Shown in pieces: positions 17,065 to 26,043 of a DNA stretch of 64,000 nucleotides. Below the pieces are notes generated by a model. It saw only the letters and a program-made list of their open reading frames with translations. It searched no databases and was not told the DNA's origin. Within the stretch, counting starts at the first letter, position 1. Each line of letters starts with the position of its first letter. This stretch comes from Roseovarius sp. THAF27. GTDB taxonomy: Bacteria; Pseudomonadota; Alphaproteobacteria; Rhodobacterales; Rhodobacteraceae. The stretch spans positions 2,914,001 to 2,978,000 of the forward strand of contig NZ_CP045393.1 of the NCBI RefSeq assembly GCF_009363655.1, written 5' to 3'. The position numbers were made by a program, and so were the translations under genes.

Positions 17065-17079
17065 TTAACTACATCTTAA
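17065..17079 (+). promoter_or_regulatory. CtrA-type full binding box (TTAA-N7-TTAA) upstream of the chemotaxis operon
   Basis: The sequence TTAACTACATCTTAA matches the alphaproteobacterial CtrA box (two TTAA half-sites separated by exactly 7 bases) and lies 54 bases before the first start codon of the chemotaxis operon. CtrA is known to activate motility and chemotaxis genes in Rhodobacterales, so both motif and context agree. The rest of the 16794-17133 gap shows no gene. Confidence 0.65.
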
Positions 17080-17133
17080 ACCCAACCCCATAGCATCGCG
17101 CCAACACCTCTTTTGCAGTGTGAAGGGTCCCGC

Positions 17134-17436
17134 ATGACAGATACAGACACTTCGGTCGGAGAAGCACCGCTTGACCTTCCGGAAAGACTTGATTTCGCCG
17201 CTTGCGAAACGCTGGCGACAAGCCTCGAAACCCGGCGCGGATCAGACCTGCGCCTGCAGGCAGGCCAGGTCGGCTTCCTCGGCGCGCTGGCGGCGGAAAT
17301 CCTGCTGCGCGCGCGACTGCAATGGCAGCACGATGGCGCTGCGTTCGATCTTGCCGATCCCTCTCCCGATTTCCTCCAGGGACTGGACCGCCTCGGCATT
17401 CCCCGACACGCCCTGATGCAAGAGGATTCCGCATGA
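17134..17436 (+). CDS. Small STAS-like domain protein of the chemotaxis operon
   Basis: This is a 100-aa protein with the STAS-like alternation of strands and helices: LPERLDFAACETLATSLETR, then RLQAGQVGFLGALAAEILLR (in STAS domains this position carries the DSSGL-type loop, here GFLGA), then HDGAAFDLADPSPDFLQGLD and RLGI. The phosphorylatable Ser/Thr of anti-sigma antagonists is not present at the expected loop. It is the first gene of the che operon and overlaps cheY by ATGA. Comparable STAS genes precede cheY-cheA in other alphaproteobacterial clusters. The start at 17134 gives MTDTDTSV; the upstream extension is unlikely. Confidence 0.75.
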   Translation: MTDTDTSVGEAPLDLPERLDFAACETLATSLETRRGSDLRLQAGQVGFLGALAAEILLRARLQWQHDGAAFDLADPSPDFLQGLDRLGIPRHALMQEDSA

Positions 17437-17795
17437 CCCGCATCCTTGCCGTCGATGATTCCCGAACCATGCGCAGCATGCTGCAACAGACGCTGACCGG
17501 CGCCGGATTCGAGGTGGAACTGGCCGAGGATGGTGTCGATGGTCTCGAACGCCTCCCGACCGCCACGCCTGACCTTATCATCACGGACATCAACATGCCG
17601 CGGATGGATGGGTTCGGTTTCATCGACGGGGTTCGCAAAGGCGCGCATGTGTCCAGCGTGCCGATCCTCGTACTGACAACCGAAAGCGGCGATGCGCTCA
17701 AACAACGCGCCCGCGAGGCCGGCGCTACAGGCTGGATCGTAAAGCCCTTCGACGAAGAGAAACTCGTCCAGATCATACGTCGACTCGTGGTCTGA
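17433..17795 (+). CDS. cheY: CheY-type single-domain response regulator (first copy)
   Basis: This is a 120-aa receiver domain with no output domain. Acidic pocket residues Asp8-Asp9 are in AVDDSRTMR, the phosphoacceptor is Asp52 in IITDINMPRMDG, the conserved Thr is in LVLTTESG, and the Lys is in GWIVKPFDEEKL. The VDDSRTMR, MPRMDG and TTE signatures are close to classical CheY. It starts inside the STAS gene stop (ATGA) and is followed after 15 bases by cheA, which should phosphorylate it. It probably signals to the flagellar motor or acts as a phosphate sink; the two CheYs in this operon cannot be ranked from sequence. Confidence 0.93.
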   Translation: MTRILAVDDSRTMRSMLQQTLTGAGFEVELAEDGVDGLERLPTATPDLIITDINMPRMDGFGFIDGVRKGAHVSSVPILVLTTESGDALKQRAREAGATGWIVKPFDEEKLVQIIRRLVV

Positions 17796-17810
17796 AGGAG
17801 GGCGCGAACC

Positions 17811-20003
17811 ATGAACGATCTCAACCAGATGTTCTTTCAGGAATGTGACGACCTGCTGGAACAGCTTTCTGCCGGGCTGAACGACCTCGAGGCCGGGGCG
17901 GGCGACGACGAGACCATCAACAGCATGTTCCGCGCGGTGCACTCCATGAAGGGAGGCGCCGGCGCTTTCGGTCTTGATCAGCTGGTTTCCTTCGCGCACG
18001 CGTTCGAAAACGTGCTCGACGACATGCGCAGCAACCGGCTGGCTGTGGGCGACAGTGTCGTCAATCTCCTTCTCACGGCCAGCGACCATCTCGCCGATCT
18101 GGTCGAGGCGGCCAGCCAGGGAACGGTGCTGTCCGCCGAACAAGGCGCATCCATCCTGAACGACCTCAAACAGGTCAGCCTTGCGGCGAATGGCGCTTCC
18201 GGCTCGGATGAGGATAGCGCCGAGGAGTCCGTTGAACCGGACTTTCAGCCGACCTTCCTCGCGATAGATGGCGAGTTGCCTTCCCTGGACGACATGGGAT
18301 CGTCCGATAGCGGCGGGCCGGTGACCATCCGCTTCAAGGCATCGCCGCAGCTCTTCGCGAACGGCCACGATCCCGCAATCCTGTTCCGTAGCCTGGAGGC
18401 GTTGGGAACGCTCCGGATCGAAGCCGAGCTCGACGCGGTACGACCACTTTCCGATGGGCCGTGGTCCGTCCCGGCTTTGAGCTGGACACTTGACTTCCGC
18501 GCCGACGATGCGGTCGACGAGGCCGCAATTCGCGAAGTTTTCGAGTTCGTCGAAGGTCTGTGCGAGCTCGAAATCTCCGCGCCGCTCGACCTCACATCCG
18601 CCTTGCCTTCCCTGCCGGAACTGTCGGACCCGCTTTCCGCCGGCCCGGACGCCACCGACCCCGACGCGCCATGCGAGGTGACGTCAAATGCCGGGGCCAC
18701 ATCCGTTGCCGCTGGTGCACCACCTGCAGACAGCGGGGTGGCACCCCCGCCTGCCGGAGCCCCGAGAACGGCAAATTCCCGCACCAGCACCATTCGCGTT
18801 GACCTCGACCGGGTCGACCGGCTGATCAACCTCGTGGGCGAACTCGTCATCGCCGAGGCCATGCTGCGGCAATCGATGGACGAGATGTCCGGTTCCGGCA
18901 ACGGTGGCGTCGACGAGGCGATGAGCCAGCTCAAGACACTCTCCGGTGCGATCCAGGAAAGTGTCATGGCGATCCGGGCCCAGCCTGTGCGCAGTCTTTT
19001 TCAACGCATGTCCCGTATCGTCCGCGAAACAGCCCGGGAGGCCGGGAAATCGGCGCGCCTCGTGACAGTGGGCGACGCGACCGAGGTCGACAAGACCGTT
19101 ACCGAACGCCTGGTCGAGCCGTTGACGCACATGATCCGCAACGCCATCGATCATGGCCTCGAGACACCCCAGGCACGTCGCGACGCCGGCAAGGATGACC
19201 GCGGGACAGTTACGCTCGAAGCCAGCCACAGATCGGGCCGGGTGGTCATCGTCATCAAGGATGACGGCGCTGGCATCAACCGTCCGAAAGTGCGCCAGAT
19301 CGCCATCGAGAAGGGTCTGATACGCGCCGAGGACGACCTCAGCGACTCCGACATAGACAACTTGCTGTTCCGTCCCGGCTTCTCGACCGCGGGCGAGATC
19401 TCCAATCTCTCCGGCCGTGGGGTCGGTATGGATGTGGTCCGCAACGAGATCCAGTCCCTTGGCGGCCGGGTCAGCTTGCAATCGGTGCCCGGGCGCGGCA
19501 CCTCCGTCACGGTATCGCTGCCACTTACGCTCGCGGTTCTCGAGGGCATGGTCGTAAAGGTTGCCGATCAGTCCCTGATCGTGCCGACTTTGCCGCTTCG
19601 CGAGATGCTGCAGCCTGGCCAGGCCAAGGTGCACACGCTGTGCGATGGCGACAACGTCCTGTCGCTGAACGGCGAAATGGTTCCGATCAAGGATCTCGGC
19701 GCCGCTCTTGGCTTTCGCGCCGCGCCTGTCGGCCTAGACAGTCAGTCCCTTCTTCTGATCGAGGGAGAGACGGGGCACCGCTACGCGCTCGCCGTGGATG
19801 GCATCGCCGAGCAGCGCGAGGTGGTGATCAAGGGCCTCGAACAGAACTACCAGAAAATACCCGGAATCGCGGCGGCAACGATCCTCGGCGACGGCAAGAT
19901 CGCACTTATCGTAGACACCGACCAGATGATTGCACCACCGGGTCAGGGCGGATGGGTCGATCGCGCCTGGCCAGACGCCACAGGAGATATTCATCATGCG
20001 TGA
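17811..20003 (+). CDS. cheA: Chemotaxis histidine kinase CheA
   Basis: This is a 730-aa chemotaxis kinase. The N-terminal Hpt domain has the phosphorylated His44 in RAVHSMKGGAGAFG. A second folded segment at about residues 160-265 occupies the P2 region. The dimerisation domain starts near residue 325 (STIRVDLDRVDRLINLVGEL). The ATPase domain has the N box HMIRNAIDHGLE near 438-449, KDDGAGI, and the G box SGRGVGMDVV. A CheW-like P5 domain ends the protein (MVVKVADQSLIVPTLPLREM onward). AAGGAGGG precedes ATG 17811. It overlaps cheW by 8 bases. It is slightly longer than enteric CheA (about 650 aa) because of the acidic, Pro/Ala-rich linker around residues 270-320. Confidence 0.96.
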   Translation: MNDLNQMFFQECDDLLEQLSAGLNDLEAGAGDDETINSMFRAVHSMKGGAGAFGLDQLVSFAHAFENVLDDMRSNRLAVGDSVVNLLLTASDHLADLVEAASQGTVLSAEQGASILNDLKQVSLAANGASGSDEDSAEESVEPDFQPTFLAIDGELPSLDDMGSSDSGGPVTIRFKASPQLFANGHDPAILFRSLEALGTLRIEAELDAVRPLSDGPWSVPALSWTLDFRADDAVDEAAIREVFEFVEGLCELEISAPLDLTSALPSLPELSDPLSAGPDATDPDAPCEVTSNAGATSVAAGAPPADSGVAPPPAGAPRTANSRTSTIRVDLDRVDRLINLVGELVIAEAMLRQSMDEMSGSGNGGVDEAMSQLKTLSGAIQESVMAIRAQPVRSLFQRMSRIVRETAREAGKSARLVTVGDATEVDKTVTERLVEPLTHMIRNAIDHGLETPQARRDAGKDDRGTVTLEASHRSGRVVIVIKDDGAGINRPKVRQIAIEKGLIRAEDDLSDSDIDNLLFRPGFSTAGEISNLSGRGVGMDVVRNEIQSLGGRVSLQSVPGRGTSVTVSLPLTLAVLEGMVVKVADQSLIVPTLPLREMLQPGQAKVHTLCDGDNVLSLNGEMVPIKDLGAALGFRAAPVGLDSQSLLLIEGETGHRYALAVDGIAEQREVVIKGLEQNYQKIPGIAAATILGDGKIALIVDTDQMIAPPGQGGWVDRAWPDATGDIHHA

Positions 20004-20466
20004 AGCCCAAGCCGAAACAAAGACCGCCAACCGGGTGGAGATCGTATGCTTCACGGTCGAGGACCAGGATTTCAGCATCGAGATCTCGCATGTTTTGGAA
20101 ATCCGGGGGTGGACCAGCACCACGACGTTGCCTCATGCGCCGGATTTCGTGGTCGGAATGATGAACCTTCGCGGCACGGTCCTGCCGGTCGTCGACCTCT
20201 CGTTGCGACTTGGCTTCGGCAAGACCGAGCCCGGCAAGCGGCACGTCATTATCATTGCCCAGATCGACGACAAGATCGTCGGTTTCCTGGTCGATGCGGT
20301 TTCCGACATCATCACCGTTGACGAAGCCCAGATGCAGGCGACGCCCGACGTGTCCTCCTCGCGCACCCAGGCTTTCATCCGCGGGGTCCACTCGCTGGAT
20401 GACAAGCTCGTGCGCGCCATCGATGTGCGAGAGGTTCTGCCACAAGAGGCTCCGTTGAGCGCATGA
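19996..20466 (+). CDS. cheW: Chemotaxis coupling protein CheW
   Basis: This is a 156-aa adaptor that couples receptors to CheA. CheW landmarks are FTVEDQDFSIEISHVLEIRG, the conserved MMNLRGTVLPVVDLSLRLGF (about residues 55-74), VIIIAQIDDKIVGFLVDAVS, and SLDDKLVRAIDVREVL. ATG 19996 was chosen because GGAGATATTC precedes it and the preceding frame is cheA coding; the 8-base overlap with cheA suggests coupling. The stop overlaps the cheR start (ATGA). Confidence 0.95.
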   Translation: MREAQAETKTANRVEIVCFTVEDQDFSIEISHVLEIRGWTSTTTLPHAPDFVVGMMNLRGTVLPVVDLSLRLGFGKTEPGKRHVIIIAQIDDKIVGFLVDAVSDIITVDEAQMQATPDVSSSRTQAFIRGVHSLDDKLVRAIDVREVLPQEAPLSA

Positions 20467-21398
20467 GCGACGAACCGCAGGTCACTGCACCGCCCCTGAT
20501 CAGTCCCAACGATTTCACGATCGTCGCCAACCTGCTCAAGCGGATGACGGGCATTCACATCGGAAGCAACAAGCGGGCAATGGTGTCCGGCCGCCTGGCC
20601 AAACGGCTGAAGGCGCTGGGCATCGGCTCGGTCGAGGCATATTGCGACTGGCTGCAGACCCCCGGCAACGAAGCCGAGCAGGATGCCTTTGTCTCCGCGC
20701 TGACCACGAACATGACACGATTCAATCGCGAAGAACACCACTTCAACCATCTCTCCGAACGTGTTCTTCCCCGGCTGACGGAGGCCGCAAGGTCCGGCCG
20801 CCGGGTGCGCTTCTGGTCCGCCGCCTGCTCGACCGGCGAAGAGGCCTTTGATCTCGCGTTTCGCCTTCTCGAGATCTGCCCCGAGGCGGCGCGCCTCGAC
20901 CTGCGCATCCTTGCGACTGATATCGACAAGTCGGCCCTCGGCACTGCGCGTGCCGGGCTCTATCCGACGTCCAGCCTGTCGGACCTGCCCGAGTCGCTTG
21001 CCGATCGCTACGTTGACCGCGCGGACGCCCCCTCCGGCATGGTGCGTGTTGCGTCCACAGCCCGAGACCTGATCACGTTCCGGTGCCTGAATCTGAACGC
21101 CGAATGGCCGTTTCAGCGCGGGTTCGATGTCATCATGTGCCGCAATGTGACGATTTACTTCGACGAGGCGACCCAGATCCGCCTGTGGGAGCGCTTGGCA
21201 GACCGCGTCGTGGCCGGTGGCGCCCTCTATGTTGGCCATTCCGAAAACCTGCCCGAACACATCGCCACCTCGTTCATTCAACAAGAGCGTGGCGCCTTCT
21301 GCCGCCCTGCCGCCGCCGTGTACCGACAAGCGTCAATGCTCAGGGTCGCAAAGGACGCCGACGGGCATCGCACAGACATAAATGGAGGCCTCGGATGA
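20463..21398 (+). CDS. cheR: Chemotaxis protein methyltransferase CheR
   Basis: This is a 311-aa SAM-dependent methyltransferase that methylates receptor glutamates. The N-terminal helical domain covers about residues 1-85, with LTTNMTRFNREEHHFNHL in the place of the usual NxTxFFRE motif. The SAM-binding site is FWSAACSTGEEAFDLA near residues 118-133, followed by ILATDIDKSALGTAR. CRNVTIYFDEATQ is the conserved CRNVxIYF element near 221. A beta-subdomain able to hold a receptor pentapeptide is plausible from the length. No CheB methylesterase follows; the next gene is a CheY. Confidence 0.95.
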   Translation: MSDEPQVTAPPLISPNDFTIVANLLKRMTGIHIGSNKRAMVSGRLAKRLKALGIGSVEAYCDWLQTPGNEAEQDAFVSALTTNMTRFNREEHHFNHLSERVLPRLTEAARSGRRVRFWSAACSTGEEAFDLAFRLLEICPEAARLDLRILATDIDKSALGTARAGLYPTSSLSDLPESLADRYVDRADAPSGMVRVASTARDLITFRCLNLNAEWPFQRGFDVIMCRNVTIYFDEATQIRLWERLADRVVAGGALYVGHSENLPEHIATSFIQQERGAFCRPAAAVYRQASMLRVAKDADGHRTDINGGLG

Positions 21399-21781
21399 GC
21401 CTGAAAGACAAACTGCATATCCTTGTCGTCGACGACATGTCGACCAGTCGCGGACTTCTCACTCAAGCTCTCGACGAACTCGGGATCAAGAATTACCGCA
21501 CCGAGGCGGATGGCCACACCGCCTGGAGCAGCCTCGCCTCCAAGCCGGTGCACCTCGTGATCTCCGATTTCAACATGCCGCGGATGGACGGGCTCCAACT
21601 GCTCGAAGCGATCCGCTCGCACCGCGCCATCGCGAGGACCGGCTTCATCCTCGTGACAGGTCGCGCCGACAAGGAGATCCTCGAGCGCGGGACGCGGTTG
21701 GGGATGAATAACTACCTCAAGAAGCCGTTCCAGACCGCACAGTTGAAGGCTTGCATCGAAAAAGTCGTCGGGCGCCTTTGA
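21395..21781 (+). CDS. cheY: CheY-type single-domain response regulator (second copy)
   Basis: This is a 128-aa receiver domain. Acidic pocket Asp13-Asp14 is in VVDDMSTSRG, the phosphoacceptor is Asp58 in ISDFNMPRMDG, the Thr is in ILVTGRADKE and the Lys in NYLKKPFQTAQL. The DDMSTSR and LVTG forms differ from the first CheY (DDSRTMR, LTTES), so it is a separate paralogue rather than a recent duplicate. It has GGAGG before ATG 21395 and overlaps cheR by ATGA. It sits where cheB normally follows cheR. Confidence 0.92.
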   Translation: MSLKDKLHILVVDDMSTSRGLLTQALDELGIKNYRTEADGHTAWSSLASKPVHLVISDFNMPRMDGLQLLEAIRSHRAIARTGFILVTGRADKEILERGTRLGMNNYLKKPFQTAQLKACIEKVVGRL

Positions 21782-21810
21782 GCCAGATTTCCCGAAAGCA
21801 GGAGCGTTCC

Positions 21811-22161
21811 GTGTCTTTTTCTTCCATCGCCCGCATTCTCGAAATTCTCGCCGACGAGACGGACGATCTTGCGGCCATCGCGGAAAGGCTCGACGCCTTG
21901 ATCCCCGAACTGGTCGCGCATCTTCCGGAGCATGGCACCTCCGACCTGCGCGACCTGCAGCGCGTCGATGCTCTCTGGCAGCATTTGAGAGACATTTCCC
22001 GGGTTCTCCAGACGCTCTCAAGCATGACGGCGGCCGACGCGCCCGTCGATCTCGCGCCCCTGATCGCTCAGGTCCGGCTCGACTATTTCCGGCATCGGCT
22101 TCTGGATGATCCCGTGAAACCCGCTCTCGGGCTGGGAGATGGCCAGCCGATCCTGTTCTGA
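21811..22161 (+). CDS. Small helical protein of unknown function in the chemotaxis operon
   Basis: I do not recognise this 116-aa protein. The GTG start at 21811 has AGGAG at 21800-21804, which decides it over longer frames. The sequence is predicted almost entirely helical, with heptad-like leucines (SSIARILEILADETDDLAAI, then RDLQRVDALWQHLRDISRVL). It contains no obvious motif, signal peptide or membrane segment. Its place after cheY and before the PAS protein suggests a chemotaxis accessory role, for instance a phosphatase- or adaptor-like helical bundle. That is only inference from context. Confidence 0.65.
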   Translation: MSFSSIARILEILADETDDLAAIAERLDALIPELVAHLPEHGTSDLRDLQRVDALWQHLRDISRVLQTLSSMTAADAPVDLAPLIAQVRLDYFRHRLLDDPVKPALGLGDGQPILF

Positions 22162-22208
22162 AACCCCCGCGGTGGAAGTGAGCCGCCTGCCTCTGAGAGG
22201 ACCACGCC

Positions 22209-23426
22209 ATGCAACAGAAAACAAGAACAAGCGACCGCGCGACCATGCCGGGCGGCGAGGTTGATTTTCCGCGCGAACAGCTCCTGGCTTCCGCGACCGA
22301 CACACGCGGCGTCATACGCTACGCGAACTCGGAATTCTGCAGGGTTGCGGGAATGTCGAAAGAGGAACTGGTCGGCGCGCCACACAAGGTGGTCCGCCAC
22401 CCCGACATGCCGCGCGGCCTGTTCCACTTGATGTGGCAACGGCTTCAAGCCAGGCTTCCGGTCTGCGCCTATGTCAAGAATGCGTCCGCCGACGGCCGCT
22501 ACTACTGGGTCTTCGCATCCATCACACCGACCCGGGACGGTTATCTGTCGGTAAGGATCAAACCCGGAGCCGATTTCTTCGAGTTCACGCGCGACATCTA
22601 TACCGACGCGCTTGCCGAAGAAGCACGCGGCCTTCCGCCGGACAAAAGCGCCGAATATCTGGTGAAGCGCCTGTCGGAAAAGAACTTCCCCGATTTTGAA
22701 TCATACGCATTCGCAGCTCTGAATGCCGAGTTCTCCCTGCGCGAGGATATCGACGAGACCGCCGATGCGGACCTCCGCAAAATCTCGAAACTGACCGATA
22801 TGATGGCTGAGGCCGAGGCGCTTGTGCACAAGATAATCTCGATTTTTCAGCAAGTTCGGGGCGAGCCCATCAACTTGCGGATTCTCTCCAGCCGGCTGGA
22901 GGGGGCAGGTGTGGCGATCGGCACAATTTCAAAGAACTACGAGACGATGTCGGACGACATGTACCAAATGGTCGACAGGCTGCGCTGTGACGACACCGGG
23001 CTGCTGGTGCGAATGCGGGCCGCCCTCGCCCATGCTCACAGCGCGTCGCAGATGTCGGCGCTGATGGACCTGACAGCGAAGCAGTCAGCGTTGAAGCACA
23101 ATTCCTCCAATCGCGGGCACGGCGGCCGGGAGATACTTCATGCGCAGGCCGAGTCCCTTTCCGAGATCAGCCGCGCCGCGGTCTCCGATGTCGCGACCTT
23201 GGGCAAGATCATTCCGGACGTTTGTCGCCAATTGCGACGTCGAATAAACGGGCTCGATCTGGTCAAGCTTCTGTGTCGGGTCGAAAGCGGCAGAATGAGC
23301 GACATAGACAGTGGACTGCTCGGCATCATCCACCGCCTGGAGCACGCGCATCACCAGACCGACCGTCATCTGGCCGCCCTGTCCGCGACCGCAATTCAGA
23401 TTGATTCAACGTCAACGGCACTCTGA
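22209..23426 (+). CDS. Aer-like PAS-domain sensory protein without an MCP signalling tip
   Basis: This is a 405-aa cytoplasmic protein. The N-terminal PAS domain (about residues 28-125) closely follows the Aer pattern: SATDTRGVIRYANSEFCRVA, GAPHKVVRHPDMPRGLFHLM and YVKNASADGRYYWVFASITP. Aer PAS domains usually hold FAD and sense redox or energy state. The remaining approximately 270 residues are helical, but the MCP hairpin tip (usually E-F-Q-T-N-x-x-A-L-N-A-A-V-E-A-A-R) is absent and there is no HAMP or membrane segment. It lies between the small helical protein and the secreted Cache protein. It may signal through protein contact rather than as a receptor. FAD binding is inferred from similarity only. 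Confidence 0.8.
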   Translation: MQQKTRTSDRATMPGGEVDFPREQLLASATDTRGVIRYANSEFCRVAGMSKEELVGAPHKVVRHPDMPRGLFHLMWQRLQARLPVCAYVKNASADGRYYWVFASITPTRDGYLSVRIKPGADFFEFTRDIYTDALAEEARGLPPDKSAEYLVKRLSEKNFPDFESYAFAALNAEFSLREDIDETADADLRKISKLTDMMAEAEALVHKIISIFQQVRGEPINLRILSSRLEGAGVAIGTISKNYETMSDDMYQMVDRLRCDDTGLLVRMRAALAHAHSASQMSALMDLTAKQSALKHNSSNRGHGGREILHAQAESLSEISRAAVSDVATLGKIIPDVCRQLRRRINGLDLVKLLCRVESGRMSDIDSGLLGIIHRLEHAHHQTDRHLAALSATAIQIDSTSTAL

Positions 23427-23507
23427 GCCGCGCGGGTTCAGAGGATATTAAATCTTATCGACGAACATACGGAGCAATCCGACCACTTTCCAGAATCCGG
23501 AGGGAAA

Positions 23508-24077
23508 ATGAAACATACAGTCAGCAACTTCGCAATCGCCTGGATGCTCGCTTCTGGCGCCGCCGCGTCCGGCGATTATGACGCGGCGCTCAAGGATCTC
23601 GCGAACACTACCATCTCAGAATGGGTAACAGACCCTCTCGTGCTCGAGGTACTTCGCATTCAGAATGTCGCGCACGAGAACCTTACAGAAGGCGAGATCA
23701 TTGCGCTCGATGCCACTTGGCGAGAACAGGTCATCTCCGGCGGCACCCTCGTCGACAGCATCCTGTCGAACGGCCTTTCCTCCCACCTTCGGGAGATACA
23801 GGCGCAAGGCGCCGGACGTTACACCGAAATCTTCATAACCGATGCCCGCGGACTGAATGTCGGCCAGAGTGACGTGACCTCCGATTACTGGCAAGGCGAC
23901 GAGGATAAGTGGCAAGTGCCACATGCCACGTCCGGCATTCACATCAGTCCCGCCGAGTTCGACGAGTCATCGCAGGCATACCAAAGCCAGATCAGCCTTC
24001 CGATTTTAGATGATGGGACCTTCGTTGGGGTGATAACCGTCGGCGTCGACCTCGAACTGCTCACCGCCACCAATTAA
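23508..24077 (+). CDS. Secreted stand-alone Cache/PDC-type sensory domain protein
   Basis: This 189-aa protein has an N-terminal Sec-type signal peptide (about residues 1-20, ending in ASGAAASG) and no other membrane segment. The mature part resembles the extracellular Cache/PDC domain of receptors: [20 protein letters not shown], then [30 protein letters not shown], and a strand ending in [17 protein letters not shown] signalling domain is missing. It ends 25 bases before the MCP gene in the same operon, so it probably acts as a periplasmic ligand-binding partner of that MCP. GGAGGG precedes the ATG. Confidence 0.8.
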   Translation: MKHTVSNFAIAWMLASGAAASGDYDAALKDLANTTISEWVTDPLVLEVLRIQNVAHENLTEGEIIALDATWREQVISGGTLVDSILSNGLSSHLREIQAQGAGRYTEIFITDARGLNVGQSDVTSDYWQGDEDKWQVPHATSGIHISPAEFDESSQAYQSQISLPILDDGTFVGVITVGVDLELLTATN

Positions 24078-24102
24078 ACCAGCCTTCTCACGGGAGCCAA
24101 AG

Positions 24103-26007
24103 ATGACAATGACCGCCCCTATTGCCGGCCCCAATCCTGGTCGGATCAAGACCGCTTTCGCGGCGCTCAGCATCCGCGCGAAGCTTGCCGTCGCTGTTGC
24201 CTTGGGCTTTCTCGCAACCTTCGCTGTCAGCTTCGTTTTGCTCAATATAAATCTCAAGTCCATGAGCATCGAGCAACAAGTTCAAGATGAGCTTTTCATC
24301 GCGAATATGCTGGCCAACCAGATGCGAGCCCCGATTCAGTTCAAGGACGGAACCCGTATTGCCGAGGTCTATGCGTCCGCAACGGAACGTGATGCCTCTC
24401 TTATCGCAGTCGAGGTCTTTCATGTATCCGGTGAGCAGTTGGCCGAATACGCGGCCAGAAGTACTAAACTGCCTCAGCTCCGCGCATCAATGGCAAGGGC
24501 TCTGTCCGAAAAAGAACTTGTACGCGCTGCCGAGGGCAATACGAACACTGTTGTAGTTCCGGTCAAGGCAAAAGATGGCAATACGCTTCTTGGCGCGGTC
24601 GCCTTCGTTTGGGACAAAAGCACGTTTATCGCCGCGCAAAAGATGCAAATCCTCGAGGTCCTGGGTATCAGCACTGCGGTCGCGGCCGGTGGCCTTGCGG
24701 CGATCGTTCTAGCCATCTCGCATCTGGTGACCGGGCCAATCAAGTCTCTGAGCAGCGCAATGCGTGCGGTCGCGGGCCACGACTACACCGCGGGCATTCC
24801 CGGGATCAACCGCAGGGACGAAATTGGCGTTATGGCGCAAGTACTTCAGCAATTTCGTGATACACTGGCTCGTGACGAAGCCGAAACCCGGATCCGGCAG
24901 GAATCGACGACTCTGAGGCAGAATCTTTTGCATCACCTTGGAGAGCGTATGTCCCGCCTTGCATCCGGACGGACCGATTGCTCGATCAATCTCGGCGACT
25001 TCGAGGGGCTCGACTCCGACCACATTGAAATCGGCAAGAATTTCAACGAAGTCGTGGCCAGCCTTCGCAAGATGCTCACGACGATCGTGTCCACCGCCGA
25101 AAGCGTACGCACCAGTTCGCAGGAAATCTCCGAGGTCGCCGAGGACCAGTCGAAACGGTCCGAGGCGCAGGCTGCGACGCTGGAAGAGTCCGCTGCGGCC
25201 ATCGAGGAATTGAACAACAGCGTGCAGACAACTGCTACACTCGCTGTCGATGCAAACGAACGTATCGCGGACAACAAGAAACGTGCGGCCACTGGCGGCG
25301 ACGTCGTGGGTAAGACAGTCAAGGCCATGCGCGACATCGAGGAGTCGTCTCAACAGATCACCGCGATCATCGGTGTCATCGACGACATCGCGTTCCAGAC
25401 GAACCTTTTGGCGCTCAATGCAGGCGTCGAGGCCGCCCGGGCGGGCGATTCCGGCCGCGGATTCGCCGTCGTGGCCTCCGAAGTCCGCGCTCTTGCACAG
25501 CGCGCCTCGGACTCGGCCAATGAAATCAAGGAATTGATAATGCGTTCCAGCGAACACGTTACCGAGGGAAGCGATCTTGCCAACCAGGCCGGCGCTGCGC
25601 TGAGCGACATAATCGATGGCGTCAACCACGTGTCCGACCTGGTTTCCCAGATTGCCACCGGATCCAGCGAACAGGCGGCAAACCTGGCGGAAATCAAGGA
25701 AAGCGTGACAGAACTCGACAAGGTGACGCAACAAAACGCTGCGGTGATCGAGGAGTCCTCCGCAGCCAGCCGCAGCTTGAGCAATGAAGCGCAGCGCATG
25801 ACGGACATCCTGCGCCAATTCAGTCTCGACGAATTGAGCGAAGGCACAGCCCCGTCCGCGCTCCAAACCTCCGCATCCGCGCAAAAGACAGGCTGGGAAG
25901 ACGAAATCGCAAGGACGGAACCGCAGAACACGTCGGCAGTCAAGATTGCCGCACCAGCCGTTTCCTCCGCCGCCGTGAACGGACAGGAAGACTGGCATGA
26001 ATTCTGA
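24103..26007 (+). CDS. Methyl-accepting chemotaxis protein with C-terminal CheR-tether-like pentapeptide
   Basis: This is a 634-aa transmembrane receptor. Membrane helix 1 is at about residues 26-48 and helix 2 at about 183-206. The periplasmic part between them is about 135 residues and lacks a complete Cache signature. HAMP follows ([20 protein letters not shown]). The long cytoplasmic coiled coil carries methylation helices and the hairpin tip [20 protein letters not shown] near residues 428-447. The last five residues are DWHEF, matching the W-x-x-F pattern of the NWETF tether that recruits CheR and CheB in enteric receptors, after a linker rich in Ala, Ser and Thr. It is followed by cheD. 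Confidence 0.95.
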   Translation: MTMTAPIAGPNPGRIKTAFAALSIRAKLAVAVALGFLATFAVSFVLLNINLKSMSIEQQVQDELFIANMLANQMRAPIQFKDGTRIAEVYASATERDASLIAVEVFHVSGEQLAEYAARSTKLPQLRASMARALSEKELVRAAEGNTNTVVVPVKAKDGNTLLGAVAFVWDKSTFIAAQKMQILEVLGISTAVAAGGLAAIVLAISHLVTGPIKSLSSAMRAVAGHDYTAGIPGINRRDEIGVMAQVLQQFRDTLARDEAETRIRQESTTLRQNLLHHLGERMSRLASGRTDCSINLGDFEGLDSDHIEIGKNFNEVVASLRKMLTTIVSTAESVRTSSQEISEVAEDQSKRSEAQAATLEESAAAIEELNNSVQTTATLAVDANERIADNKKRAATGGDVVGKTVKAMRDIEESSQQITAIIGVIDDIAFQTNLLALNAGVEAARAGDSGRGFAVVASEVRALAQRASDSANEIKELIMRSSEHVTEGSDLANQAGAALSDIIDGVNHVSDLVSQIATGSSEQAANLAEIKESVTELDKVTQQNAAVIEESSAASRSLSNEAQRMTDILRQFSLDELSEGTAPSALQTSASAQKTGWEDEIARTEPQNTSAVKIAAPAVSSAAVNGQEDWHEF

Positions 26008-26043
26008 TCGCACGTGTGCTTTGGCACCGTGCGAGGAGGTCTC

